Source of the DNA: Actinospica robiniae DSM 44927
Lineage (GTDB): Bacteria; Actinomycetota; Actinomycetes; Streptomycetales; Catenulisporaceae
Assembly (NCBI RefSeq): GCF_000504285.1
Contig: NZ_KI632511.1
Span: forward strand, 1,175,372-1,239,371
Length of the DNA: 64,000 bases
Direction: 5' to 3'
The stretch's first letter is position 1. Every line of letters begins with the position of its first letter. Positions 43,120-51,211 of this stretch are shown in pieces. A program made the translations under genes and the position numbers. The notes under the pieces were generated by a model, which saw only the letters and a list, made by a program, of their open reading frames with translations, was not told where the DNA came from and did not search any database.

Positions 43120-44145
43120 TCAGGCCGCGGTCACGCCGAGCGTGCTCTCCCGCACGACCAGCCGGTACGGCGACTCGATCTCCTTCGACCCCGCTCCCCG
43201 GTCCGCGTCGGTGCCGTCGATCCGGGCGAGGATCTGGCGTACCGCGGCGCGGGCGATCTCCGCCTTGTCCGGCGCGATCGTGGTCAGCGTCGGGGTGGAG
43301 TAGCGGCCGTCCTCGATGTCGTCGAAGCCGACGATCGCCACGTCCCGCGGCACGGCCAGGCCGCGGTGCAGCGCGACCCGCTGGGCGCCGAGCGCGAGCA
43401 GGTCGCTGAACGCGAACACCGCGTCCGGCGGCTCGGGCAGGTCGAGCAGCCGGGCCATCGCCGTGGCCCCGTCGGCCCGGTGGTAGAACCGGGTCGGGAT
43501 CATCAGCGCCTCGTCGAGCGGCAGGCCGGCCTGCGCGAACGCCTCCCGGTACCCGCGGGTGCGCAGCATCGCGGTGCCGACGCCCTCCTGCACGCCTATG
43601 GCCGCGATCCGGGTGCGGCCCAGGGAGATCAGGTGCGCCGTGGCCTCCCGGGCCGCCGCCACGTTGTCGATCGCGACGTGGTCCACCCGCGCGGTGAACA
43701 GCTGCTCGCCGAGCAGCAGCACCGGGGCGGTGGTGCGCCGGGCCTCGAACTGCTCGGCGGTGAGCGAGAGCGGGCTGACGATCATGCCGTCGAAGCTCAC
43801 CCCGCGCGGATCCTCCGTCACCAGTTCCCGCTCGCGCCGCTCGTCCCCGTCGGTCTGGTCGATCAGCACGGTGTAGCCCGCGGCCCGGGCCTCCTGCACG
43901 ATCAGCCGGGCGAGCTCGGCGAAGTACGGCACGTCGAGCTCCGGCACGACCAGTCCGATGATTCCGGAGCGGCCCAGCTTGAGGTTGCGGGCCAGCAGGT
44001 TCGGGCGGTATCCGAGCTCGTCGATCGCCGCCTGGACCTTGGCCCGGGTCTCCTCGGCGACGTAGACGTAGTTGTTCACCACGTTCGAGACCGTGCGTAC
44101 GGAGACGCCGGCCCGCAGGGCGACATCCTTGAGCGTCGACGCCAT
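43120..44145 (-). CDS. LacI-family regulator (glucan/mannan locus)
   Basis: 341 residues from ATG 44145, with GAGGAGAG upstream; the frame extends further but without similarity. The N-terminus STLKDVALRAGVSVRTVSNVVNNYVYVAEETRAKVQAAIDELGYRPN is a LacI headpiece with hinge. A sugar-sensor domain follows. It is about 45% similar by eye to the LacI at 33036, including the ends LVVRES, suggesting paralogues. It lies directly upstream of the GH64 gene, with a CebR-like operator between them. Confidence 0.93.
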   Translation of the reverse strand: MASTLKDVALRAGVSVRTVSNVVNNYVYVAEETRAKVQAAIDELGYRPNLLARNLKLGRSGIIGLVVPELDVPYFAELARLIVQEARAAGYTVLIDQTDGDERRERELVTEDPRGVSFDGMIVSPLSLTAEQFEARRTTAPVLLLGEQLFTARVDHVAIDNVAAAREATAHLISLGRTRIAAIGVQEGVGTAMLRTRGYREAFAQAGLPLDEALMIPTRFYHRADGATAMARLLDLPEPPDAVFAFSDLLALGAQRVALHRGLAVPRDVAIVGFDDIEDGRYSTPTLTTIAPDKAEIARAAVRQILARIDGTDADRGAGSKEIESPYRLVVRESTLGVTAA

Positions 44146-44343
44146 CGCAGCTCTCTCCTCGGGTAACGACCGGGCAAGGCGGCCGCGACAAGCCCGGAAC
44201 CGTGCGTCGACCACCGAGAGCGAGGCTACCGTGTCACCGGCCCCACCGGCGGCGATCACCCCGGGAGCGCGGTAGCACCTCCCCGGCGCGTCGCCGGACG
44301 CGCGCGGACGCGGCGGCGCCCCGTCCCTTGACGAGCTTACTCC

Positions 44344-44364
44344 GATTTCGTATTATCCGAAATC
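44344..44364. promoter_or_regulatory. MarR operator abutting start codon
   Basis: GATTTCG (44344-44350) and CGAAATC (44358-44364) are perfect 7-bp arms around TATTATC. The GTG start codon of the MarR gene follows at 44365. The element would cover the -10 region (TATTAT) of a leaderless promoter, giving direct autorepression. Confidence 0.75.
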
Positions 44365-44799
44365 GTGAAGTCCGCATCCGTGCCGCCACCCCGCTCGGCG
44401 CTCCTGGCCCTCCAGCGCGCCACGCACGCCACTCTGCAGCTGATCGCCACCGAACTCGTCGACCTCGACCTCAACCCCTCCGAGATCAACGCCCTCGCCA
44501 ATCTCGCCGACGGCCGCGGCCGCACCGTCTCCCAGCTCGGAGCCGCCGTCGGGACGAAGCCCACCACGCTCACCAGCGTTCTCGACCGACTCGAACGCCG
44601 CGGCCACATCACCCGCACCACGCGCGCGGGCGACCGTCGTTCCGTCCTGATCGAGCTGACCGACTCCGGCCGCGACACCGCCGCCGTCATCACCAGGACT
44701 CTCGCCGACATCGAACGCCGCGCCCTCGGCGCCCTCTCCCCCGAGGCGGTCGCAGGCTTCTACGCCGTCCTGAACGCACTGACCGAGGAAGGCTCATGA
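44365..44799 (+). CDS. MarR-family regulator
   Basis: 144 residues from GTG 44365. The winged helix reads LVDLDLNPSEINALANLADGRGRTVSQLGAAVGTKPTTLTSVLDRLERRGHITRTTRAGDRRSVLIELTDSGRD, a canonical MarR domain. No Shine-Dalgarno precedes the start and a perfect palindrome abuts it, so translation is probably leaderless and autoregulated. Its stop overlaps the next start (ATGA), so the small downstream gene is its likely target and partner. Confidence 0.93.
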   Translation: MKSASVPPPRSALLALQRATHATLQLIATELVDLDLNPSEINALANLADGRGRTVSQLGAAVGTKPTTLTSVLDRLERRGHITRTTRAGDRRSVLIELTDSGRDTAAVITRTLADIERRALGALSPEAVAGFYAVLNALTEEGS

Positions 44800-45221
44800 C
44801 CGCGCACGACACGCACCCCGAATCCCCGTTCCCGGAGTTCATGGCCGAGGTCATGGCCGGCGCTGAGCACTTCGCCCACCGCCAGCACGTGCACCTGACC
44901 TTCCTCGTGATCCGCCGTTATGGCACCTCGATGGCGATAGGCCTGGTCAGCAACGGCATTCAGATGGTGGCCCGCTACGCCGGCGCGCCTCAGAAGTACA
45001 ACGCCACCGTCAGCCGCGCCTGGGTCGAGCTCATCGGCCACCACGTGGAGCACAGCGCCGCCACCGACTTCGAGACCTTCGCCGCACACAATCCGGAGCT
45101 CCTCGACAAGAGGCTGCTCACCCGGTTCTACCGCTCCGCGACCCTCGCCTGCGCCGAGGCCAGAACCGGCTGGATCGCGCCCGATCTCGCGCCATTCCCG
45201 TGGAACGCCGCCGACGCCTGA
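44796..45221 (+). CDS. Unknown protein coupled to MarR
   Basis: 141 residues from ATG 44796, overlapping the MarR stop by four bases. It is His-rich in the N-terminal third (AEHFAHRQHVHLTFLVIRRYG), with helical text following and no signal peptide. The spacing of His residues might bind metal, but no named family is recognised. Coupled to MarR, it may deal with or sense the same ligand. Confidence 0.8.
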   Translation: MTAHDTHPESPFPEFMAEVMAGAEHFAHRQHVHLTFLVIRRYGTSMAIGLVSNGIQMVARYAGAPQKYNATVSRAWVELIGHHVEHSAATDFETFAAHNPELLDKRLLTRFYRSATLACAEARTGWIAPDLAPFPWNAADA

Positions 45222-45245
45222 CCGGGCGCGACTCCATGCCCTGCG

Positions 45246-45893
45246 TCAGCCGAGCAGGCCGCGCTTGTACGCCTCCGCGACGGCCGCCGCGCGGTCGCGC
45301 ACGCCGAGCTTGGCGTAGGCGTGCAGCAGGTGCGTCTTGACCGTCGCCTCGCTGATGAACAGCCGCTTCGCCGCCTCGCGGTTGGTGGTGCCGGCCGCGA
45401 CCAGTGCCAGAACCTTGAGTTCGCGTTCGGTCAGCTGCTGCTCGGGCGGGACCGCGGGCGTACGCACGCGCCCGATCAGCTTCTGCGCCACCGACGGCGC
45501 GAGCACGGCCTCGCCCCGATACGCGGCGTGCACGGCGCGGACCAGTTCGTCCCGCGGTGCGTCCTTGAGCAGGTAGCCGGTCGCGCCCGCCTCCACCGCC
45601 GGGAGCACGTCCTCGTCGCTGTCGAAGGTGGTCAACACCAGAACCCTGACCTCCGGGGCTCGCTCACGCAGCGTCCGGATCGCCTCGACCCCGCCCATCT
45701 TCGGCATCCGCAGGTCCATGAGCACCACGTCGACCTCGAGCGCGACGGCCCGATCCACGCCCTCGGCGCCGTCCGTGGCCTGGCCGGCCACCTCGAACGC
45801 GTCTTCGCTCTCGAACACCGCGCGCAGCCCGTCGCGCACGATCGGATGGTCGTCCACGATCAGGAGCCTGATCGGCTGCTCCTGGTCAGTCAT
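45246..45893 (-). CDS. NarL/LuxR-type response regulator
   Basis: 215 residues. The receiver domain has the acidic pair LLIVDDHPIVRDGL, the phospho-acceptor Asp60 in VVLMDLRMPKMGG, and the switch Thr and Lys (LVLTTFDS, LLKDA). A LuxR helix-turn-helix follows (LTERELKVLALVAAGTTNREAAKRLFISEATVKTHL). Its ATGA start overlaps the kinase stop by four bases. It should control the ABC-2 transporter genes of the same operon. Confidence 0.95.
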   Translation of the reverse strand: MTDQEQPIRLLIVDDHPIVRDGLRAVFESEDAFEVAGQATDGAEGVDRAVALEVDVVLMDLRMPKMGGVEAIRTLRERAPEVRVLVLTTFDSDEDVLPAVEAGATGYLLKDAPRDELVRAVHAAYRGEAVLAPSVAQKLIGRVRTPAVPPEQQLTERELKVLALVAAGTTNREAAKRLFISEATVKTHLLHAYAKLGVRDRAAAVAEAYKRGLLG

Positions 45894-47164
45894 GCCTGGC
45901 CCGCCTCGTTTCCCTGGTTCCGTTCATGGAAGTACAGCGCGGGCACGCTGGCGCTCACCGTCGTCCCGTCGCCCGGCGTGCTCTCGATCTCCAGGCTCCC
46001 GCCCACCTGCCGCAGCCGGTGGCGCATCGCCGACAGGCCGTAGCCGGTGCCGTTCGCGGGCGCGGGCTCGACGGCGTCGGGGTCGAAGCCCTTGCCGTCG
46101 TCCAGCACGTCCAGCGACACCTGGTCGTGCATGTATGTCAAGGTCATGCCGACGTGGGCCGCCTCCGCGTGCTTCGCCGTGTTCGCCAGCGCCTCCTGGG
46201 CCGCGCGGAAGAGCACGACCTCGAGCGCCGGCTGCAACGGCGAGGGCTCGCCGTCCACCTCGGCCCGGACCGGGATGCCGGAGGTCTGGGTCCACTGCTT
46301 GGCCAGGTCGCGCAGCGCCTCGGGCAGCCGGGCCGCCTCGAGCTGGCGCGGCCGCAGCGCCTGCACCGAGCGCCGGGCCTCGGCCAGCGACTCCCGCGCC
46401 AGCTCCTTGGCCAGGCCAAGATGACGGCGGCGGCGCGGCCCGTCGTGCTCGGCCAGGTCGGCCGCCTCGAGCTGCGCCAGGATCCCCATCAGGCCCTGGG
46501 CCAGGGTGTCGTGGATCTCCCCGGCCATCCGCTGGCGCTCGTCGAAGATGCCGGCTTCCCGGGCCTGGACCACCAGCTGAGCGTGCAGGCCGGCGTTCTC
46601 CTCCATCGTCTGGGCGAGCCGCCGGTTCGCCTCGGAGAGCTCGCCGATCTCCTTGATCCGCTGCTCGTTGCGCAGTTCCTCGTCCATCCCGGCCTTGGTC
46701 AGCATCCCCACGATGAACGTGTTCACCGCGAACAGGCCGAAGTAGGCAATCCACACCAGGCCGTGCAGCTGGGCGGTCCCGCCGACCTCGGACACCGCCA
46801 TCAGCCCGGCGTTGGCGATCATGGCGGGCAGCTTCCACCAGCCCGGCACCAGCGCGACGAACAGGTATCCGCTCCACCCGAACACGGCGAAGAAGGGGTT
46901 GAGCAGGATCAGCCCGGCGATGCAGGCCAGCAGCCCGAGGTAGAAGACGGTGCCCCGCACCTTGCGCTCGTCGCGCTGGCGGATCGGGGTGTGCATGAGG
47001 GCCATCCACAGCGCCGCGACCGCCGAGAGGCCCACGGCCGCGACCCGGTACCCGGTCGACGAACTGCCCGTGACCAGTGCCAGACCGAGCGCGACGACGA
47101 GCGCCACATAGGGGAGGACCTTGGTGGTCGCCTCCATCTGGCGCTCGCGCTCCTGCGTATTCAC
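45890..47164 (-). CDS. DesK-type sensor histidine kinase
   Basis: 424 residues from GTG 47164, seven bases after the permease stop. Five or six membrane spans occupy residues about 14-155 with almost no external loop, typical of intramembrane sensors. A coiled coil leads to the HisKA_3 box RQRMAGEIHDTLAQGLMGIL (His218) and an HATPase_c domain (AAQEALANTAKHAEA, LDVLDDGKGFDPD, GYGLSAMRHRL). It pairs with the response regulator downstream. Co-transcription with an ABC-2 exporter suggests membrane-stress or drug sensing. Confidence 0.94.
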   Translation of the reverse strand: MNTQERERQMEATTKVLPYVALVVALGLALVTGSSSTGYRVAAVGLSAVAALWMALMHTPIRQRDERKVRGTVFYLGLLACIAGLILLNPFFAVFGWSGYLFVALVPGWWKLPAMIANAGLMAVSEVGGTAQLHGLVWIAYFGLFAVNTFIVGMLTKAGMDEELRNEQRIKEIGELSEANRRLAQTMEENAGLHAQLVVQAREAGIFDERQRMAGEIHDTLAQGLMGILAQLEAADLAEHDGPRRRRHLGLAKELARESLAEARRSVQALRPRQLEAARLPEALRDLAKQWTQTSGIPVRAEVDGEPSPLQPALEVVLFRAAQEALANTAKHAEAAHVGMTLTYMHDQVSLDVLDDGKGFDPDAVEPAPANGTGYGLSAMRHRLRQVGGSLEIESTPGDGTTVSASVPALYFHERNQGNEAGQA

Positions 47165-47171
47165 TGCCTTC

Positions 47172-47954
47172 TCATTCCCAACGGAACAGCTTGGCGGCGG
47201 CGAATCCGCCCACCACAGTGTATCCGGCCAGTACCGCAAGGTGTTGCCAGAGCTGGCCCTGGCCGGCCCAGGCGTCCACCACCGCGCCGAAGGGCACGTA
47301 CTCGCCGATGGTCTGCAGCACGTGCGGCAGCTGTGCGGTGGGCACGTACAGACCGGCGAAGAAGAAGTTGAGGATCATGAACGGCATGCCCATGCCGGCG
47401 GCCATTCCGCTGGTGGTGGCCACCGCGGCGGCGATCATGCCGACGGCCATCACGGCGGTGAAGCCGAGCAGGAACGAGCTGACCACAGCGCCCAGGTTGG
47501 ACGGCATGTGCGCGCCGAACACGGCCGTGCCGAGCACGACGATGAGCACGATGCCGGCCAGTGCGAACGCCGAGAGGACGGCGACCAGCGCGGCGAGCAT
47601 CCCGCCCGGCGGCACCGGGCTGACCGAGAAGCGGCGCAGCGCGTTGCGTTCCCGGAACGAGGCCATAATCGTCGGCAATCCGGAGCAGGCGATCAACAGC
47701 GGCACCATGGCGGCGATGGTCGGCACGTACACGTCGAGCGTGGTGCGCCCGCCGAGGGCGGCCACGGGCTTCTTGGCCCCCGGGATCGAGCCGAAGATGA
47801 TCAGCAGCACCAGCGGCAGCAGGATCATCACGAAGATGCCCGGCTCGCGGCGCATCAGCTTCACGTGCATGCCCATCAGGGCGCGGAAGCCCCGGGCGGT
47901 CATCCGGCGGCCCTGGTGCGCGGGCGGCGCCGCGGCGATGGTCAACGCGGTCAT
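47172..47954 (-). CDS. ABC-2 type transporter permease
   Basis: 260 residues with six predicted spans; it begins with a short cytoplasmic N-terminus and the block FRALMGMHVKLMRREPGIFVMILLPLVLLIIFG, typical of ABC2_membrane permeases of drug or antibiotic exporters. The gene starts three bases after the ATPase stop. It precedes the kinase gene by seven bases, so all four genes form one operon. Confidence 0.93.
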   Translation of the reverse strand: MTALTIAAAPPAHQGRRMTARGFRALMGMHVKLMRREPGIFVMILLPLVLLIIFGSIPGAKKPVAALGGRTTLDVYVPTIAAMVPLLIACSGLPTIMASFRERNALRRFSVSPVPPGGMLAALVAVLSAFALAGIVLIVVLGTAVFGAHMPSNLGAVVSSFLLGFTAVMAVGMIAAAVATTSGMAAGMGMPFMILNFFFAGLYVPTAQLPHVLQTIGEYVPFGAVVDAWAGQGQLWQHLAVLAGYTVVGGFAAAKLFRWE

Positions 47955-47957
47955 CTT

Positions 47958-48866
47958 CTACTTCTCCTTGCTCTGCTCGGTGAGGTTGATGAAAGCGTCG
48001 TCCAGGCTGGACTGCTCGATCCGCAGCCCGCCGGCGATGATCTGACGGCGCGCCAGCAGCGAGGTGACAGCCTGGACCAGGTCGGCGCCGCCGGTGAGCT
48101 CGATCTGGCTGCCGTGGCGCTCCACGGTGGCGACGTCGGGCAGCGCGAGCAGGTCGGCGTCTTCGATCGGCGCGGAGGGGCGGAAGCGCATCCGCTGGCC
48201 GCCGCCGTTGCGGGCGGCGAGGCCGTCAGGCGTGTCGATGGCCACCACCCGGCCGTGGTCGATCAGGGCGAGGCGGTCGCACAGCCGCTCGGCCTCCTCC
48301 ATGAAGTGCGTGACGAGCAGCACGGTCACCCCGTTGTCGCGCACCTGCTCGACCAGGTCCCAGGTCTCCCGGCGGGCGTGCGGGTCGAGCCCGGTGGTCA
48401 GCTCGTCGAGCACGACCACCTTCGGGTTGCCGACCAGGGCGAGCGCGATGGCCAGGCGCTGCTTCTGGCCGCCCGACAGCTTCTTGTAGCGGGCCGTGGC
48501 CTTCTCGGCCAGGCCGAGCCGGCGCAGCAGCGCGTCCACGTCGGCCGGGTCGCGGTAGAACGACGCGAACAGCGCCATCACCTCGCCCACCTGCAGCTTG
48601 TCCGGCAGACCGGCCTCCTGCAGCTGTACCCCGACGCTCTGGTGCAGCTCGTCCTTGTCGCTGATCGGGTCGAGCCCGAGGACCCGGACCCGGCCGGTGT
48701 CCGGGGAGCGCAGCCCGGAGATGCATTCGACGGTGGTGGTCTTCCCGGCGCCGTTGGGGCCGAGGATCCCGAAGATCTCCCCCTCCTGGACCGTGAACGT
48801 GACCTCGTCCACGGCCGTGACCTCGCCATAGCGCTTGTGCAGACGCTCGACCTCGATGACCGGCAT
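47958..48866 (-). CDS. ABC transporter ATPase (DrrA-like)
   Basis: 302 residues from ATG 48866; the upstream extension is rejected as low-complexity. Walker A is GPNGAGKTT, the signature LSGGQKQRLAIALAL, and Walker B VVVLDELTTGLDP, with Leu in place of the usual Pro; this substitution also occurs in related actinobacterial exporters. The C-terminal extension FRPSAPIEDADLLALPDV is like that of DrrA/CcmA-type drug exporters. It is the first gene of the transporter and two-component operon. Confidence 0.93.
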   Translation of the reverse strand: MPVIEVERLHKRYGEVTAVDEVTFTVQEGEIFGILGPNGAGKTTTVECISGLRSPDTGRVRVLGLDPISDKDELHQSVGVQLQEAGLPDKLQVGEVMALFASFYRDPADVDALLRRLGLAEKATARYKKLSGGQKQRLAIALALVGNPKVVVLDELTTGLDPHARRETWDLVEQVRDNGVTVLLVTHFMEEAERLCDRLALIDHGRVVAIDTPDGLAARNGGGQRMRFRPSAPIEDADLLALPDVATVERHGSQIELTGGADLVQAVTSLLARRQIIAGGLRIEQSSLDDAFINLTEQSKEK

Positions 48867-48981
48867 CGTCCTCGTCCTCCCCGTTCGGCGGGTTCTCGTC
48901 TTGTTCCGACGTAGTCCACGATGCCGGTGAAGGGGGGTGCGCCGAATCGACCGGCCGGGTCGGACGATGGACCGACGCGGT

Positions 48982-49019
48982 GGAGTGCGGCATCCACCGA
49001 TCGGTGGATGCCGCACTCC
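48982..49019. terminator. 38-bp perfect palindrome terminator
   Basis: GGAGTGCGGCATCCACCGA (48982-49000) is followed directly by its exact inverse (49001-49019). It lies 18 bases after the end of the minus-strand beta-helix gene and 115 bp upstream of the transporter operon. It most likely ends the chitinase operon transcript. Confidence 0.75.
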
Positions 49020-49037
49020 CCTGTTCGGACGCCCGGG

Positions 49038-51211
49038 TCAGTTGTAGCTGGTCAGGTCCTCCTTCTCCTGACCGGAGCCGACCCGGCCGCCGGTGCCGTT
49101 GATGACGTTGTCGATGGTTCCGCCTCCGCCGCCGCCGAGCGAGATCGTCACCATGTCGTTGAACTGCACGCCCGACGAGTTAGGTGCGGTGATAGCGTTC
49201 GCGGCCTGCACGCTCGTGTTCGTGAACAGGCAGTAGACACCCAGGCCGTAGGCATGGAAGTCGGTGACGGTGGAGTGGACGTTGAGCGAGACGTAGCCGT
49301 CCGAGGAGCCGTTCATCCAGGAGGACTGGTTGGGCGGGTCGTAGGGCATCTCGCTCTGGTAGAAGTAGATCGCTCCGCCGTTGCCGTTCCACTGGGTCTG
49401 AATGTGCTGATAATGCTCGACGGCGAGTCCGTACATGGTCACGTTCGCGCCGTTGACCGCCAGGCCGTTGGCCGCGGCGTTGGTGCTCCAGCCGACGGTT
49501 CCGCTGTTGCCGTGGTCGGCTCGCCACAGCCACAGGTCGTCACCGATGACGTTGTTGCTGTTGACCAGCAGTGATTCCGATGCCTGACCGACGGTCGCGC
49601 CGCCGATCCGGACGAAGACGTCCGAGAGCACGGTCGGGTCGCTCGCGTGGCTCGCGCTCGAACCGGTCGGGCCGATCTGCACCAGGGTGGCGGTGTTGGT
49701 AGTGCCGGCGTCGAAGAGCAGACCCGCGATCCGGATCCCGTTGACGTCGGCGGTGGACAGGATCGTGTTGCCGCCGTTGGACACCAGCGTCGCAATGCCC
49801 ATACCCAGCACCACCGTGTCAGGGTTCGTCACGTTGATGGTGCCGTTGATCTGGTAGACGCCCGGGGTGAAGAGCAGGTCCTGCCCCGCCGCGAGCGCCG
49901 CGTTCATCTGGGCCACCGTGCTGCTCGGAGTGGCGATGTAGAAGTCGCTGATCGGCAGCGAGGTGCCCGCGGTGTTGCCGCCGGACCAGCTGGTGCCCTG
50001 GGAGTTGCTGCGGTCTCCGGGTACGAACACGTCCCAGTTCCCGGCGGAATCGATGTACAGGTAAGGCTTTTCGGCGATCGTCGGCGTCGAGCCGACGTTG
50101 GTGTCCGGCGGGCTCGGGAAGCTCTGCCCGGGCACGCCGGTGTCACCGACGAACACCATGTTCCAGCTCGAACTCGTCCAGCTGCCGAACTGGTCGTTGC
50201 GCGACAGGTACTGCTGCTGCGTCTCCGAGTTCACCTGCCCGGTGACCACCGAGTCGCTGATGAATCCGCCCGAGGCCCAGCCGTTGTCGTCGGCCAGCAC
50301 CGCGTTGCCGATGATCTTTACCCGGCGCATGGGCGCGGCCTGGGACGCGGCCCATTCGGTGGAGCCGGAGGACGGGTCGATGGTGATGTTCTCCACGTCA
50401 CGCCAGAAGTTCTGCGTAGCGTTGCCGCCGAACCAGCTCGCGTCGGTGTAGACCCCGCCGCCAGTGATCACCGTCTGGGTCGGGTTCTGGCCCAAACCGA
50501 CGACCTCGGTGTAGAAGCCGACCGGCACGGTCACGTTGTAGGTGCCGGGCTCGAACGCCAGCTCGTAGCGCTGGGTGCCGAACTGGTTCGACTGCTGCGA
50601 CGCGTAGACGGCGTTGATGTCGTTCTGGATCGTCGTGGTCGACATCGACGGGGTGAACACGTACACGTTGGGCCCGAACGCCGGAGTGGTACCGGAAGCC
50701 CCGCTGGTGGGGACCGTCCAGAACTCGCTCGCGCTGCTGTTGCAGGTGTAGACGTCGGCGGTCGCGTAGTTCGTGGTGGCCGAGCCGGTGACGCTCAAGC
50801 ACAGGCCCGAGGCGCCTTCCACGAGGGTGCCGCCCGAGCCCACGCTCCACTGTTCGTAGGCGTCGCCGTCGCAGGTGTTGATGTCCGCGACGGTCTTGAG
50901 CACCGAGGAGTTGCCGGTGGCGCGCTGAGACAGAGCCCTGAATTGTTGTCGAGGACAGTGCCGTTCGACTCCAGCGTCCAGTTCTCGGCCGCGCTGCCGT
51001 TACAGGTGTAGAGATCGGCGCCGGCGCCGGCCGATGTGGAGGCGCCGGTGACGCTCAGGCACAGGCCCGAGTTGTTCCCGACGATCGTCCCGCTCGGGGG
51101 CGCGGCTGCCGCGTGCGCCGCGATCGGTCCCGCGATGCCGAGGCCGGCGGCTGTGGCCACGGCCGCGACGAAACCGATGACGCGGTTGCGCCAGGTGCGT
51201 GCGCGCGTCAT
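49038..51211 (-). pseudogene. Secreted ricin/beta-helix protein broken by one-base frameshift
   Basis: The first frame (ATG 51211 to about 50924) gives a signal peptide (VIGFVAAVATAAGLGIAGPIAAHA) and the first ricin-type repeats, reading NNSGLCLS. The sense then jumps frame, where NSSVLKTVADINTCDGD continues to the stop at 49038. One missing base near 50923 explains it. The remaining 620 residues hold the third ricin repeat and a right-handed beta-helix-like domain (NVYVFTPSMSTTTIQNDINAVY, GTYNVTVPVGFYTEVVGLG, NFWRDVENITIDP), a family often labelled coagulation factor 5/8-like or adenylyl cyclase. The ATGA start overlaps the chitinase stop. Confidence 0.8.

Noticed and set aside
41242-44166. 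Plus-strand ORF of 974 codons opposite GH64 and LacI
   Set aside because: It spans two well-supported minus-strand genes and their promoter, with shadow composition.
48405-48440. Pro-to-Leu change in Walker B of the drug-exporter ATPase as a defect
   Set aside because: The catalytic Asp-Glu pair is intact, and DELTTGLD variants occur in related exporters, so loss of function is not implied.
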